A stretch of 44,089 bases of DNA from JAFGQJ01 sp964588525 (lineage in GTDB: Bacteria; Spirochaetota; Spirochaetia; SZUA-6; DRHE01): NCBI GenBank assembly GCA_964588525.1, contig CAZPQC010000017.1:1-44089 (forward strand), read 5' to 3'. Positions 32,929 through 41,217 of the stretch are shown here, one piece after another. Under the pieces are notes generated by a model, which saw only the letters and a list, made by a program, of their open reading frames with translations, searched no databases and was not told the origin of the DNA. How positions within the stretch are numbered: the first letter of the stretch is position 1; the number at the start of each line of letters is the position of its first letter. Made by a program: the position numbers and the translations under genes.

Positions 32929-33988
32929 GATTCTCTATCCTCTTTATGATCTCTTCCACCTCTACGAGCATCGCTCCCATCCGCCCGTAGAATTCTATTG
33001 GAACCTTGTCGCCGAGAGCCAGTCGGACATCCTCCAGCATCTGTCCCGCGTTCATCTCCACGACCAGCACCTTTTTCATCCTCCCCGCCCTCTGCAGCAG
33101 CTCCCGGTAGGGGAAGGGCCAGAGGGTGATCGGGCGGAACAGGCCGGCCCGCACTCCCCCGGAGCGCAGCTGGTTGACCGCCGCTTTGCAAACCCGGGCG
33201 GCCAGCCCGAAGGCAACCAGCAGCACCTCGGCATCCTGGCATTGATAACATTCTAAGCGGATCTCCTTCGCCTCGATCTTCCGGTACTTCTCCTGAAGCC
33301 GGAGATTGATCTGCTCCACCCCGTTCTCGGGTTTGAGCCGAAGCGAGGCGATCGTGCGGGGTTCTCTGCCGGCCGCTCCGTCGAGGATCCAGGAGGATTT
33401 GTCGTAACGCTTTTTCGGCGGCTCCGGCAGCAGGAGGGACTCGGACATCTGTCCCAGAAACCCATCTCCCAAGATCATGGTCACGATCCGGTACCTGTCG
33501 GAGAGATCGAAGGCGTCCACGGTCAGGTCGGCCAGCTCCTGCACCGAAGCGGGGGCCAGCACGATCATGTGATAATCCCCGTGACCTCCGCCCTTGGTGG
33601 CCTGAAAGTAATCCCCCTGAGCTCCGGCGATATTGCCCAGCCCCGGCCCGCCGCGCATCATGTTCACCACGACGCCGGGCAGCTCCGTACCCGCCATGTA
33701 GGAGAGGCCTTCCTGTTTGAGGCTGATTCCCGGTGAGCTGGAGGAGGTCATGCATCTGCCCCCGGCCGCGGCGGCGCCGAGTACCATGTTGATCGACGCG
33801 ATCTCGCTCTCAGCCTGGAGGAAGGTTCCGCCGACCTCGGGCATCCGCCTGGCCATGTAGGCTGCGATTTCATTCTGCGGGGTTATGGGGTAGGCGAAGT
33901 AGTAACGACAGCCGGCGATGATCGCCGCCTCCGCTATCGCCTCATTGCCGCGCATCAATACGGGTTCAGCCACGACGAGCCCCCTCAA
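32918..33988 (-). CDS. vorB: 2-oxoacid:ferredoxin oxidoreductase alpha subunit (VorB type)
   Basis: The 356-residue subunit starts with a conserved GNEAIAEAAIIAGCRYYFAYPITPQNEIAAYM. It has QAESEIASINMVLGAAAAGGRCMTSSSSPGISLKQEGLSYM, MRGGPGLGNIAGAQGDYFQATKGGGHGDYHMIVLAP and a C-terminal domain II with ECYQCQDAEVLLVAFGLAARVCKAAV. The length and motifs match VorB, the branched-chain 2-oxoacid (3-methyl-2-oxobutanoate) form; a 2-oxoglutarate or aromatic specificity is possible. The order ferredoxin, alpha, beta, gamma with overlapping ends forms one operon. Confidence 0.88.
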   Translation of the reverse strand: MRGLVVAEPVLMRGNEAIAEAAIIAGCRYYFAYPITPQNEIAAYMARRMPEVGGTFLQAESEIASINMVLGAAAAGGRCMTSSSSPGISLKQEGLSYMAGTELPGVVVNMMRGGPGLGNIAGAQGDYFQATKGGGHGDYHMIVLAPASVQELADLTVDAFDLSDRYRIVTMILGDGFLGQMSESLLLPEPPKKRYDKSSWILDGAAGREPRTIASLRLKPENGVEQINLRLQEKYRKIEAKEIRLECYQCQDAEVLLVAFGLAARVCKAAVNQLRSGGVRAGLFRPITLWPFPYRELLQRAGRMKKVLVVEMNAGQMLEDVRLALGDKVPIEFYGRMGAMLVEVEEIIKRIENHEK

Positions 33989-34212
33989 CCCGCTTTTGCA
34001 TAGCGCCAGATTTCGATGGCGCTATCCGGACAGATGATGGCGCAGAACATGCAGGCCGTGCAGCGCTCGGGACTGACACAAACCGCATGGTGGTGTCCCT
34101 GCTTGTTGAACGTTTCCGCCAATTCGAGGATGGATTCGGGACAGGCCTTCACGCAGAGACCGCAACCCTTGCAGCGTTCCGAGTCGATATCCGGTTTTCC
34201 TCTGGCCAACAC
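33985..34212 (-). CDS. 2-oxoacid:ferredoxin oxidoreductase delta subunit, 2[4Fe-4S] ferredoxin
   Basis: The 75-residue protein has two classic clusters, CKGCGLCVKACP (residues about 14-25) and CTACMFCAIICP (about 51-62), and so binds two [4Fe-4S] centres passing electrons from the alpha/beta subunits. GTG 34212 is followed by TTG as the second codon; a GGAGTAGGGGG stretch upstream provides the ribosome site. First gene of the operon. A TACAAT -10-like hexamer lies about 50 bases upstream on the minus strand, but no matching -35 is seen. Confidence 0.93.
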   Translation of the reverse strand: MLARGKPDIDSERCKGCGLCVKACPESILELAETFNKQGHHHAVCVSPERCTACMFCAIICPDSAIEIWRYAKAG

Positions 34213-34309
34213 GACACCCCCTACTCCAGTAAAATTCGAGAAAATTGTAGTATTTGATTAGATGGACAGGGAAACAGCCGGGAAGGTTGCAGGAAATCTG
34301 CGCTTCAGC

Positions 34310-34327
34310 GGCGCTTTGGCCAGCGCC
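34310..34327 (-). terminator. Hairpin between MscS and the ferredoxin gene
   Basis: On the minus strand GGCGCT-GGCCAA-AGCGCC forms a perfect 6-bp GC-rich stem about 40 bases after the MscS stop. No T-run follows. It may help end the FHA-HU-MscS transcript before the oxidoreductase operon. Confidence 0.35.
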
Positions 34328-34369
34328 AGCGTGCCTGAGCGTAGCGGCCGTGCCGAGGCCCCGTCTACC

Positions 34370-35443
34370 CTATGCTCTCTCTGAGTCGAGCTGTGCCCGA
34401 AAGCGAGGTAGACTCTCGGGAAACTCCCTCCGGATGAAATCGATAAGCTGCTCCCGCACCTGACAGCGCAGGGTCCAGAGACGGGAGGCGTCAGCCGAGC
34501 TCACCAGAGCCCGCACGGCCATGGTCCGCTCGGTGGCATCGGTCACCTGCACGCTGCAAACCTCTCCATCCCAGTCATCGCTGCCCTCGAGAATACGCTT
34601 CAGCTCCTCCCGAATCGCCTGCACCGGAACCGTATAGTCGCAGTACAGGTATACGGTTCCCAACAGGTCAGCGGAAACCCGGGTCCAGTTCTGAAAGGAT
34701 TTCTCGGTGAAGTAGGAGATCGGCACGACCAGCCTTCGCTTGTCCCAGATGCGAACCACCACGTAGGTGAGGGTGATTTCCTCGATTCGTCCCCACTCAT
34801 TTTCCACGATCACCACGTCGTCGATACGGATCGGCTGAGTCAAAGCCACCTGGAAGCCGGCAAAAAGCAGGGAGATCGTGCGCTGGGAGGCGAAGCCCAG
34901 AACGATGCCCACGATCCCCGCCGATGCCAGGATGGTCGTGCCCAACTGCCGGACCCTGTCGAAATTCATCAGGATCAAGGCCAGGGCGATCACCCCGACG
35001 ATCACGGCGAACACCCGCTTGAGATAGACCATCTGGGTGCGGATCTTGCGCGCCTTGAGGTTATCCTCGCTGTCTATCTTGTACTTGTCGAAAAGGTAAT
35101 CTTCCAGCACCGAGGCGGAGCGCGTTACGATCCAGGCGATTGTTGCGATCGCCAGTATGCTGATACCGTGGCGCAGTAAATTGAGCAGATTCTCCGCCAG
35201 CTGGACGAAGGGCATAACCGCGGCCACGATCAGCAGGGGCAGAGCCAGACGAATAGGACCCTTCATGTGCCGGATCACCGAGGAAACGATCAAACCGCCT
35301 CTTTCGGCGTTCCGTCCCACCGCGATTCTCGTGACCAGGGAGAGGAGGAGGTGCAGCAGGATGCCGGCCAGCACGGCGCCGACCAGGAGCCCTCCGCTCA
35401 GCAGCAGCTCCCGCCAATTTGTAACGACATTCTGCCAGTTCAT
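34370..35443 (-). CDS. Small-conductance mechanosensitive channel (MscS family)
   Basis: The 357-residue inner-membrane protein has about five helices in the first 190 residues and the MscS core GIVGIVLGFASQRTISLLFAGFQVALTQPIRIDDVVIVENEWGRIEEITLTYVVVRIWDKRRLVVPISYF (pore helix plus beta domain, residues about 175-245). A C-terminal alpha/beta domain follows (SADLLGTVYLYCDYTVPVQAIREELKRILEGSD). MscS channels open on membrane tension and release solutes. It starts 25 bases after the HU-fusion gene in the same orientation, so it is probably cotranscribed with the FHA and HU-fusion genes; an envelope-tension role fits but is not proven. Confidence 0.92.
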   Translation of the reverse strand: MNWQNVVTNWRELLLSGGLLVGAVLAGILLHLLLSLVTRIAVGRNAERGGLIVSSVIRHMKGPIRLALPLLIVAAVMPFVQLAENLLNLLRHGISILAIATIAWIVTRSASVLEDYLFDKYKIDSEDNLKARKIRTQMVYLKRVFAVIVGVIALALILMNFDRVRQLGTTILASAGIVGIVLGFASQRTISLLFAGFQVALTQPIRIDDVVIVENEWGRIEEITLTYVVVRIWDKRRLVVPISYFTEKSFQNWTRVSADLLGTVYLYCDYTVPVQAIREELKRILEGSDDWDGEVCSVQVTDATERTMAVRALVSSADASRLWTLRCQVREQLIDFIRREFPESLPRFRAQLDSERA

Positions 35444-35468
35444 TATCCAGGGTGTGGGGCCTGCCCAT

Positions 35469-36323
35469 CTACTCCAGCTCGACCCGGCGCGCCCGCTCTT
35501 TCAGGGAGCGGCTGAATGAGATCCTGGGAACCGCCTCCTCCGGCCGGGCGGGAACCGTGATTTCCTTGCCCGTGGCCGGATTCACGACCACCCGGGCTTT
35601 GCGGGGGGCCCGTTTTTTCAAGAACAGTCTGCCGATCTTTCCCAGAGGAACCCGCTCTCCGAGAAGCACTCCCGATTCGATCATGGTCAGGTAATCGGTG
35701 ATGATCTGGCGGGCCTGCTTCTGGGTCAACCCGTTTTTTCTGGCCAGGTAGGCAACGATCGCCTGGCTGGTGAACTGGTCGGGCAGATCCTCACCCGGAG
35801 AGAGAACGGTCCTGTTGATCTTGACGAATCCATTGGTCAGGAAGATCGTGGCCTCCCGGATGCGCTTGTCCTGCTCCTCCGGGCCGACTTCTTCCGGACA
35901 GACGGCGATCTTCAGCAGGCTGGAGGTGCTGCGCACCTGGCCGCTGGAGAAGGCCGCCTCCCCGTCTACGTGTATACCCGCGGCCAATCCGCTGCCCTCG
36001 GTGATCACCAGATCGGGCACATCGGCACGCAGTGAGATGCTGGCGTACTCCACCCGCCTGGCGCCCCCGGAGAGCGTGCCCAGACTTATCAGCGACCCGG
36101 AATAGGACAGCAGCAGCGTTCCCCGGGGATCATCCTTGGCAAAGGACTCTACCTCAACCATGCCCAAAGCGTGGATCTGCGCCTCAAACAGCCGCTTCTT
36201 CTCCAGCCAGACCTCAGCCATCCTCCGGAAGGACTCCTCCGTATCGGGCAAACCGGAGCTGCGGGTGATCTTCTTCAGATGCGAGCGAACCGCATCCGAA
36301 AGCCCTTGAATCTCATCACTCAT
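35469..36323 (-). CDS. Two-domain protein: unknown N-terminal domain plus HU-type DNA-binding domain
   Basis: The 284-residue protein begins MSDEIQGLSDAVRSHLKKITRSSG. Residues 1-165 match the whole protein at 36816-37346: KSSGLP/RSSGLP, WLEKK.LFE.Q, TYSGSLLNIG/SYSGSLISLG, VQYASIGLR/VEYASISLR, a FK/LLKIAV strand and PEEQ...I.(K/E)AT....GFV..NR. Residues about 185-275 are HU/IHF-like: AIVAYLARKNGLTQKQARQIITDYLTMIESGVLLGERVPLGKIGRLFLKKR, VVVNPATGKEITVPAR and RISFSRSLKERA, although the usual Arg before NP is Val. A DNA-binding role is likely; the first domain is unrecognised. It overlaps the FHA gene by 8 bases. ATG 36323 is set by this coupling; a longer start is rejected. Confidence 0.85.
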   Translation of the reverse strand: MSDEIQGLSDAVRSHLKKITRSSGLPDTEESFRRMAEVWLEKKRLFEAQIHALGMVEVESFAKDDPRGTLLLSYSGSLISLGTLSGGARRVEYASISLRADVPDLVITEGSGLAAGIHVDGEAAFSSGQVRSTSSLLKIAVCPEEVGPEEQDKRIREATIFLTNGFVKINRTVLSPGEDLPDQFTSQAIVAYLARKNGLTQKQARQIITDYLTMIESGVLLGERVPLGKIGRLFLKKRAPRKARVVVNPATGKEITVPARPEEAVPRISFSRSLKERARRVELE

Positions 36324-36687
36324 CGGCAGCCTCCTCTTCGTCCTCGATCCCCTGCTCCGCCAGCCAGGCCTTGGCATTCGGCCAGCGGAAACGCAGCTGC
36401 GTCTTTCCAAGGGTTAGTACATATCCGTCTTTCAGGTTCTTCTGGATATACTCCTTCTCCTTGACCTGGGTCTTGTTCAGGCTGCCCAGATCCATCATGG
36501 TGAAGTGGTCTCCCCGAAAAACGATCTGGCAGTGCTTGCGGGAAACGTAGGGATCGGGAAGGTGGAGGTCGCAGGCGGGATCCCGACCGATGGTTACGGT
36601 CTTACGGGTGATGGGAAAGCTCTCCCCCTCCCGATCCCCGTTGAGGATTTCCACATAAACCTCCGGCGGAAGTATGTCCGGTTCCAT
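36316..36687 (-). CDS. FHA-domain protein
   Basis: The 123-residue protein is almost entirely one FHA fold: VYVEILNGDREGESFPITRKTVTIGRDPACDLHLPDPYVSRKHCQIVFRGDHFTMMDLGSLNKTQVKEKEY. It keeps the key residues: GRD, SRKH and LNKT, so it should bind phosphothreonine peptides. An acidic tail (EQGIEDEEEAADE) ends it. ATG 36687 has AGGAGGAG upstream. First gene of the operon FHA, HU fusion, MscS; divergent from the operon that includes the Ser/Thr kinase, whose phospho-target it may bind. Confidence 0.92.
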   Translation of the reverse strand: MEPDILPPEVYVEILNGDREGESFPITRKTVTIGRDPACDLHLPDPYVSRKHCQIVFRGDHFTMMDLGSLNKTQVKEKEYIQKNLKDGYVLTLGKTQLRFRWPNAKAWLAEQGIEDEEEAADE

Positions 36688-36815
36688 GGTTTCTCCTCCT
36701 GCCATCAGTCTACTCGATCCCCGAAAAGAAACAAGGGAATTTGTAGTATTATCACTGTGCTTTCTCCGCGGGTGAGTTATACTTGTAGCAACACTGGGAA
36801 TACGAGGAGGAACAC
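36688..36815. promoter_or_regulatory. Divergent promoter region between the two signalling operons
   Basis: The 128 bases hold a -10-like TATACT on the plus strand and a GATAAT on the minus strand, both with weak -35 partners. The stretch is AT-richer than the genes. Both operons probably start here, giving a common control point. Confidence 0.45.
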
Positions 36816-37346
36816 ATGGGCGAGTATTTGGATCAAATTCCGGCGGAAGTGCAGGATCATATTCGGCAGATTACCAAATCCTCGGGTCTACCCGACAACG
36901 AGGATTCTGTGGAGATGATCGCCAAGGGTTGGTTGGAGAAGAAAGAGCTGTTCGAAAACCAGCTTGCGGAGATGAGTATGGCCGAGGTGGAGGAGCTGGA
37001 TCAGGACGATGAGCAGGGCTGCCTGGCCATGACCTACTCCGGATCTCTGCTGAACATCGGCCCGGTTATCGAGGGAGGACGAACAGTCCAGTACGCCAGC
37101 ATCGGCCTGCGCCAGGACGTGCCGGAGACGGCCAGCAAGGAGGACTCGCAGCTTTCCAGCGACGTGCAGGTGGGAGAACCGGTTCGTTTCTCTCCCGGTC
37201 CTATCCAGAGCTCCTCTCCGATCTTCAAGATCGCCGTGACTACGGGGGATCTGGAGCCGGAAGAGCAGGAAGAGCAAATCACCAAGGCGACCATGATTCT
37301 GGCAGAAGGATTCGTCGAGGTGAACAGAGACCTGGATTTGGAGTAA
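36816..37346 (+). CDS. Stand-alone paralogue of the unknown domain in the HU fusion
   Basis: The 176-residue acidic, soluble protein is the paralogue of residues 1-165 of the protein at 35469-36323 and lacks its HU part. It starts MGEYLDQIPAEVQDHIRQITKSSG and ends FVEVNRDLDLE. Two predicted helices lead into a beta-rich middle (CLAMTYSGSLLNIGPVIEGGRTVQYASIGLRQDV). GAGGAGG sits 7 bases before the ATG. First gene of a five-gene operon with a phosphatase and Ser/Thr kinase, and divergent from its fused relative. No family known to me; it has no catalytic motif I can see. A binding, scaffold or kinase-target role is possible. Confidence 0.85.
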   Translation: MGEYLDQIPAEVQDHIRQITKSSGLPDNEDSVEMIAKGWLEKKELFENQLAEMSMAEVEELDQDDEQGCLAMTYSGSLLNIGPVIEGGRTVQYASIGLRQDVPETASKEDSQLSSDVQVGEPVRFSPGPIQSSSPIFKIAVTTGDLEPEEQEEQITKATMILAEGFVEVNRDLDLE

Positions 37347-37353
37347 ACTCAAA

Positions 37354-38373
37354 CTGGTAATCGACGATCTGAAGCGGATCTACAAGCGCGACACACCTCC
37401 GGAGCCCGAGGAGCTTCTGGAAGAAACCCTGGCGACTATCGAGGTACTGGACAACGAGCCGGAGGAGATTCGTCCACGCGACAGGGACGATCGCCCCGGC
37501 GGCCTGCTGTATCTGGATCCGGGTATCCCAACCGTAGTGGTGCCGGATCTGCACGCCCGCATGGAGCTCGTCCTGGCCGTGCTGGCCGAGAAGGACGAGC
37601 AGGATCTGTCGGCAGCGGATCGGTTGGCCGCAGGGCAGTTGCAGGTCCTGTTCCTGGGCGACGGTTTCCATGCCGAAGGCAGAGCAGTGGCCCGCTGGCA
37701 GGCGGCTTTGGAGGAGTTCAAGGGGGGATACCGGAAGCACGGCAACATGGATGCGGAGATGAGGGAGAGCCTCGGGGTGATGGAGATGGTGATGACCCTC
37801 AAACGCTATTTCCCCGATCACCTCCACTTCCTCAAAGGCAATCACGAGAACATCGCCAATGAGCAGGGTGAAGGCAACTACCCCTTTCTCAAGTTCGCCA
37901 ATGAAGGCCTGATGGTCCGCATCTACATGGAACACTTCTACGGGGAGGAGATCCTCAAGGTCTACGCCCAGTTGGAGAAGAGCTTCCCCCTCCTGGCAGT
38001 GGGCGGCAACTTCCTGGCCTCCCACGCCGAGCCGGCCTGGTTCATACCGAAGCAGGAGGTCCTCGAATACCGCCGCCAGCCCCAGGTGGTATACGGCCTG
38101 ACCTGGACCGACAACGAAGAGGCGGAGCCCGGGAGCGTAGAGCAGATGCTGGAACACTACCTGGGGGCGGAGGCGGCCGCAACCGCCTTCCACTTGGGCG
38201 GCCACCGCCCGGTGCGGGGCAGCTACAACCTCCGCTCCGACGGACGCTACGTGCAGATCCACGATCCGGACCGCTACGTCGTGGCCGTGCTTCCGGCGGG
38301 AAGAGGGATCGATCTGGACCGGGATATCCGGGAATTGGACAGGGAGGCATATCGGGAACTGATCGATGAATAA
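37354..38373 (+). CDS. Metallophosphatase (PPP/calcineurin-like), non-standard start codon
   Basis: The 339-residue form has the five-motif metallophosphoesterase set: VPDLHAR (D65, H67; here PDLH in place of GDxH), LFLGDGFHAE (D103), LKGNHENIA (N163, H164), LASHAEPAW (H224) and GGHRP (H284). It should remove phosphate from proteins or other targets using two metals. The frame is coding from 37324, but no ATG, GTG or TTG occurs before GTG 37537, which would cut 61 residues and remove part of the first strand. CTG 37354 follows GGAG at 37340-37343 and is the best guess; ATT 37336 is another. It overlaps the kinase start by 8 bases, so both are made together: a matched phosphatase for the kinase is likely. 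Confidence 0.8.
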   Translation: MVIDDLKRIYKRDTPPEPEELLEETLATIEVLDNEPEEIRPRDRDDRPGGLLYLDPGIPTVVVPDLHARMELVLAVLAEKDEQDLSAADRLAAGQLQVLFLGDGFHAEGRAVARWQAALEEFKGGYRKHGNMDAEMRESLGVMEMVMTLKRYFPDHLHFLKGNHENIANEQGEGNYPFLKFANEGLMVRIYMEHFYGEEILKVYAQLEKSFPLLAVGGNFLASHAEPAWFIPKQEVLEYRRQPQVVYGLTWTDNEEAEPGSVEQMLEHYLGAEAAATAFHLGGHRPVRGSYNLRSDGRYVQIHDPDRYVVAVLPAGRGIDLDRDIRELDREAYRELIDE

Positions 38374-40276
38374 AAAACCAGCCAAGCCGGTCAGCACGAA
38401 CCGAAAAGTCGGCAAGTATATCATAATCTCGAAGATCGCACAGGGCGGCATGGGGGCGGTCTACAAGGCCAAGCACCCCACCCTCAAGCGTTACGTGCTG
38501 CTCAAGAAGCTCACCCTGCGGGGCGGCCCCCAGTTCATCGAACGATTTCGGCGGGAAGCCCGGATCATGATGGATTTCAAGCACGATCACATCGTGCAGG
38601 TCTACGACCACTTCAAGGAGGGTTCATCCTACTACATCGCCGAGGAGTTCGTGGACGGAGTGTCCCTGGAGCAGCTGATCAAGCGGGAGCGCTACCTCTC
38701 CAACGAAGCCGCCGCCCTGATCTTCTACGAGGTGTGCAAAGGGCTGCAGTACGCCCACGAAAAAGGGGTGATTCACAGGGACATGAAGCCCGGCAACATC
38801 CTCATCTCCAACCAGGGGGAGGTCAAACTCGTCGATTTCGGCATCGCCACCTCCCTGGAGCACAGCGAGGAGGGCTTGACCCGGGACGGGATGACCCTGG
38901 GCACACCCTCCTACATCCCGCCGGAGCAGATCGACAATGCCAAGACCGTGGATCGGAGGGCCGACATCTACTCCCTTGGGGTGGTGCTCTACGAGATGCT
39001 CACCGGCAAGACTCCTTTTCCCGGAAGCTTCACCGCGGAAACCATCGCCCTGATCCACAAGGGCAGGTACACGCCGCCCAAGCGCGTCAATCCCAAGGTA
39101 GCACCAGCCCTGGCCAAGATCATCGCCAAGTCCATGAAGCCGAACCGGCGCCGCCGCTTCCAGGACCTGCGGCAGGTAATCCGCCGCCTGGAGCGGAGGA
39201 TCAAGCGCCGCGACCCCGCTACGGTCAGGAGAGCGCTCCGGCGGGTGATCCAGGGCAGAGAGATCGGGGACATCTACCGGCCCAGACGAAGCTGGGTGTT
39301 CTGGTTGTTCATCGGACTGTTCCTGTCCGCGTTGCTGGCCGCAGGCGGGTACTACGTGTACCTGAAAGGATATCACTACGAAATCATCAGACCCGATCAG
39401 TACGGATCCCTCGTTGTTTCGGCCAGGATACCCGCTTCCTACAAGGACCCGAAGGATATCTATATCGCCTCGGTGCTGTACCGGGAAACAGAGGGGGAGC
39501 TGATCCGCATCGAGGATCCGGATTTCCGCTTCCGGGTCCGGCAGGGCGCCGAGCAGGAGGAAAGCTACCTCCTCGAGTCCGAGCGGCTGTACCTGGAAAC
39601 GGGCCGCTACCGGATCAAGGTGAACCTTGAAGGCCAGCTGCATTGGGAATCCTTCTTCCTCGGTTCCCGCACGTTTCAGAAACAACACCTCGACACCTCT
39701 GCGGGCAGGCGTCTGGAGATCCAGCTGGAACAAACACCACCCCTGCCTCTGGAGGTCCGGTACAGAGCAACCGACATCCGCAGCGGGGAAGATCTGACAG
39801 GAACGACCGGTTTTTTCGTCTTCCTCAACAACCGCTGGGTCCGTTGGAATCGAAGGATTGCCGCAACGTTGACAACCGGAACGAGCTACCGCTTCAGAGT
39901 CGACCATGAGGGCTACTACTCCCAGAGCTTCAATCTGCTGATCAAACCCTATCAGCCGCTTCTGCAGCTCGACGCTCAGCTGATCCCCTACCCCGGCACG
40001 CTGGCGATCGAATCGAACGCTGAAGGGTTGAAGGTCCTGCTGGATGATTCCCCCTTCTACCTGAGCGCGGGCAAGGAGCGGGTGTACGGCGCCCTGGAGC
40101 CGCTGGAAGCTGGAAGCCGGGAGCTGGTTCTCGATCCCGGGGAGTACCAGCTGACCATTAAAAAGGATGAGCAGCTGTCCCGCAGCGTTCAGGTTACGGT
40201 GCTTGCGGGGCAGACGGTGCGGGTGAAGGTCCGTTATGATAGAGGCGAGAAGACCCTAGAGGTCACCGGCGAATAG
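38366..40276 (+). CDS. Transmembrane Ser/Thr protein kinase with PEGA-like tail
   Basis: The 636-residue protein has a cytoplasmic Hanks-type kinase (residues 14-285): IAQGGMGAVYKA, the Lys in VLLKKLTL, HRDMKPGNIL (about 137), LVDFGIAT (D157), GTPSYIPPEQ and the DIYSLGVVLYEML strand. A basic linker leads to one helix (310-331, WVFWLFIGLFLSALLAAGGYYV). The rest (340-636) is outside and ends in a PEGA-like domain (about 544-630: GTLAIESNAEGLKVLLDDSPFYL and LVLDPGEYQLTIKKDE). PEGA domains often sit on envelope sensors and bind surface ligands. The start overlaps the phosphatase stop (ATGAATAA). Its targets may include the FHA ligands and the unknown-domain proteins. Confidence 0.92.
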   Translation: MNKKPAKPVSTNRKVGKYIIISKIAQGGMGAVYKAKHPTLKRYVLLKKLTLRGGPQFIERFRREARIMMDFKHDHIVQVYDHFKEGSSYYIAEEFVDGVSLEQLIKRERYLSNEAAALIFYEVCKGLQYAHEKGVIHRDMKPGNILISNQGEVKLVDFGIATSLEHSEEGLTRDGMTLGTPSYIPPEQIDNAKTVDRRADIYSLGVVLYEMLTGKTPFPGSFTAETIALIHKGRYTPPKRVNPKVAPALAKIIAKSMKPNRRRRFQDLRQVIRRLERRIKRRDPATVRRALRRVIQGREIGDIYRPRRSWVFWLFIGLFLSALLAAGGYYVYLKGYHYEIIRPDQYGSLVVSARIPASYKDPKDIYIASVLYRETEGELIRIEDPDFRFRVRQGAEQEESYLLESERLYLETGRYRIKVNLEGQLHWESFFLGSRTFQKQHLDTSAGRRLEIQLEQTPPLPLEVRYRATDIRSGEDLTGTTGFFVFLNNRWVRWNRRIAATLTTGTSYRFRVDHEGYYSQSFNLLIKPYQPLLQLDAQLIPYPGTLAIESNAEGLKVLLDDSPFYLSAGKERVYGALEPLEAGSRELVLDPGEYQLTIKKDEQLSRSVQVTVLAGQTVRVKVRYDRGEKTLEVTGE

Positions 40277-40312
40277 AACGGAATACAACGTAAGCGATAA
40301 CGGGAGGTGCCT

Positions 40313-41203
40313 ATGAGCACGGGATTGCGACGAGTAATCTTGCTGTGTCTTGGAATACTGGGCGGAGTAGCAGCCTGGCCCTTGACCGAGCTGATCGTGA
40401 GGGCGCAGGGACGTTTTCCCTCGTATCTGCTGTTCGTGGCCGCCCTGGGCGGAGCGGTGGGACTGCTGATGGGCGCCTTCTTCGGATCTGCGGCGGGGAT
40501 CTTCGCCCGGGTCGGATCCAGGATCCTGGCCGGCATGATCGTCGGAGCGATCGTAGGCCTGATCGGGGGAGTCATCGGGCTCCTTATCGGGCAGGCAGTG
40601 CTTTTTCTGCTCGGCGGATTGTTTCTGGATTCCTACCGCAGCTTCCAGACGGTGGGACTGCCCATCGCCCGGGCCGTGGGTTGGGCTTTTCTCGGCATCT
40701 TCGTCGGTGCCGCCGAGGGTTTCAGGGCGGCTTCCGGTAAAAAGATCGGGATCGGCCTGATCGGCGGATTGATCGGAGGCCTGATCGGCGGGGCGGCTCT
40801 GGAGTACTCTCGCCTGTACCTGCCCCCCTCCCTTCCCTCCCGACTGATCGGCCTGGTCGTACTGGGGCTGGCCATCGCCCTGTTCTACGGCATCATCGAG
40901 CGCAGCATGGCCTTCGGAACCCTGAGGGTGCTAAACGGCCGCCTGAAGGGAAAGGAGTTCATCCTCAACGAGGGGCGGATACGCATCGGCCGGGCCAGAC
41001 GGAACCAGATCACCCTGGAACCTTACGACAATCTGGCGGATCGTCAGGTTCAGATCCGCTTCCGCAGGGGCGAGGCCCTGCTGACAAACCTGGAACCGAA
41101 GTTTCCCGTGCTGGTAAACGATCAGCCGGTCAAGGAGCATCGTCTCAAGTACGACGATGTCTTGAAGGTCGGCTCGGCCAAGCTGTTCTACAGTTACGAT
41201 TAG
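40313..41203 (+). CDS. Glycine-zipper membrane protein with degenerate C-terminal FHA domain
   Basis: The 296-residue protein has six or seven helices rich in Gly zipper patterns (residues 1-195: GGAVGLLMGAFFGSAAGIF, GAIVGLIGGVIGLLIG, GLIGGLIGGLIGGAALE). A cytoplasmic FHA-like domain (203-296) follows: LRVLNGRLKGKEFILNEGRIRIGRARRNQITLEP. The GR and Asn survive, but the phosphate-binding Ser and the His of SxxH are lost (ADRQVQIR), so normal pThr binding is doubtful. ATG 40313 has GGGAGG just before; an upstream GTG is rejected. Fourth gene of the operon. It may be a scaffold in the membrane next to the kinase. Confidence 0.85.
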   Translation: MSTGLRRVILLCLGILGGVAAWPLTELIVRAQGRFPSYLLFVAALGGAVGLLMGAFFGSAAGIFARVGSRILAGMIVGAIVGLIGGVIGLLIGQAVLFLLGGLFLDSYRSFQTVGLPIARAVGWAFLGIFVGAAEGFRAASGKKIGIGLIGGLIGGLIGGAALEYSRLYLPPSLPSRLIGLVVLGLAIALFYGIIERSMAFGTLRVLNGRLKGKEFILNEGRIRIGRARRNQITLEPYDNLADRQVQIRFRRGEALLTNLEPKFPVLVNDQPVKEHRLKYDDVLKVGSAKLFYSYD

Positions 41204-41217
41204 AGGAGGCGATCGCG

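Noticed and set aside
36816..38373. Programmed fusion of the unknown-domain protein with the phosphatase
   Set aside because: No classical slippery sequence is seen at the stop (TTGGAGTAAACTC), and a CTG start with GGAG is simpler; kept only as an alternative in the finding on the start codon.
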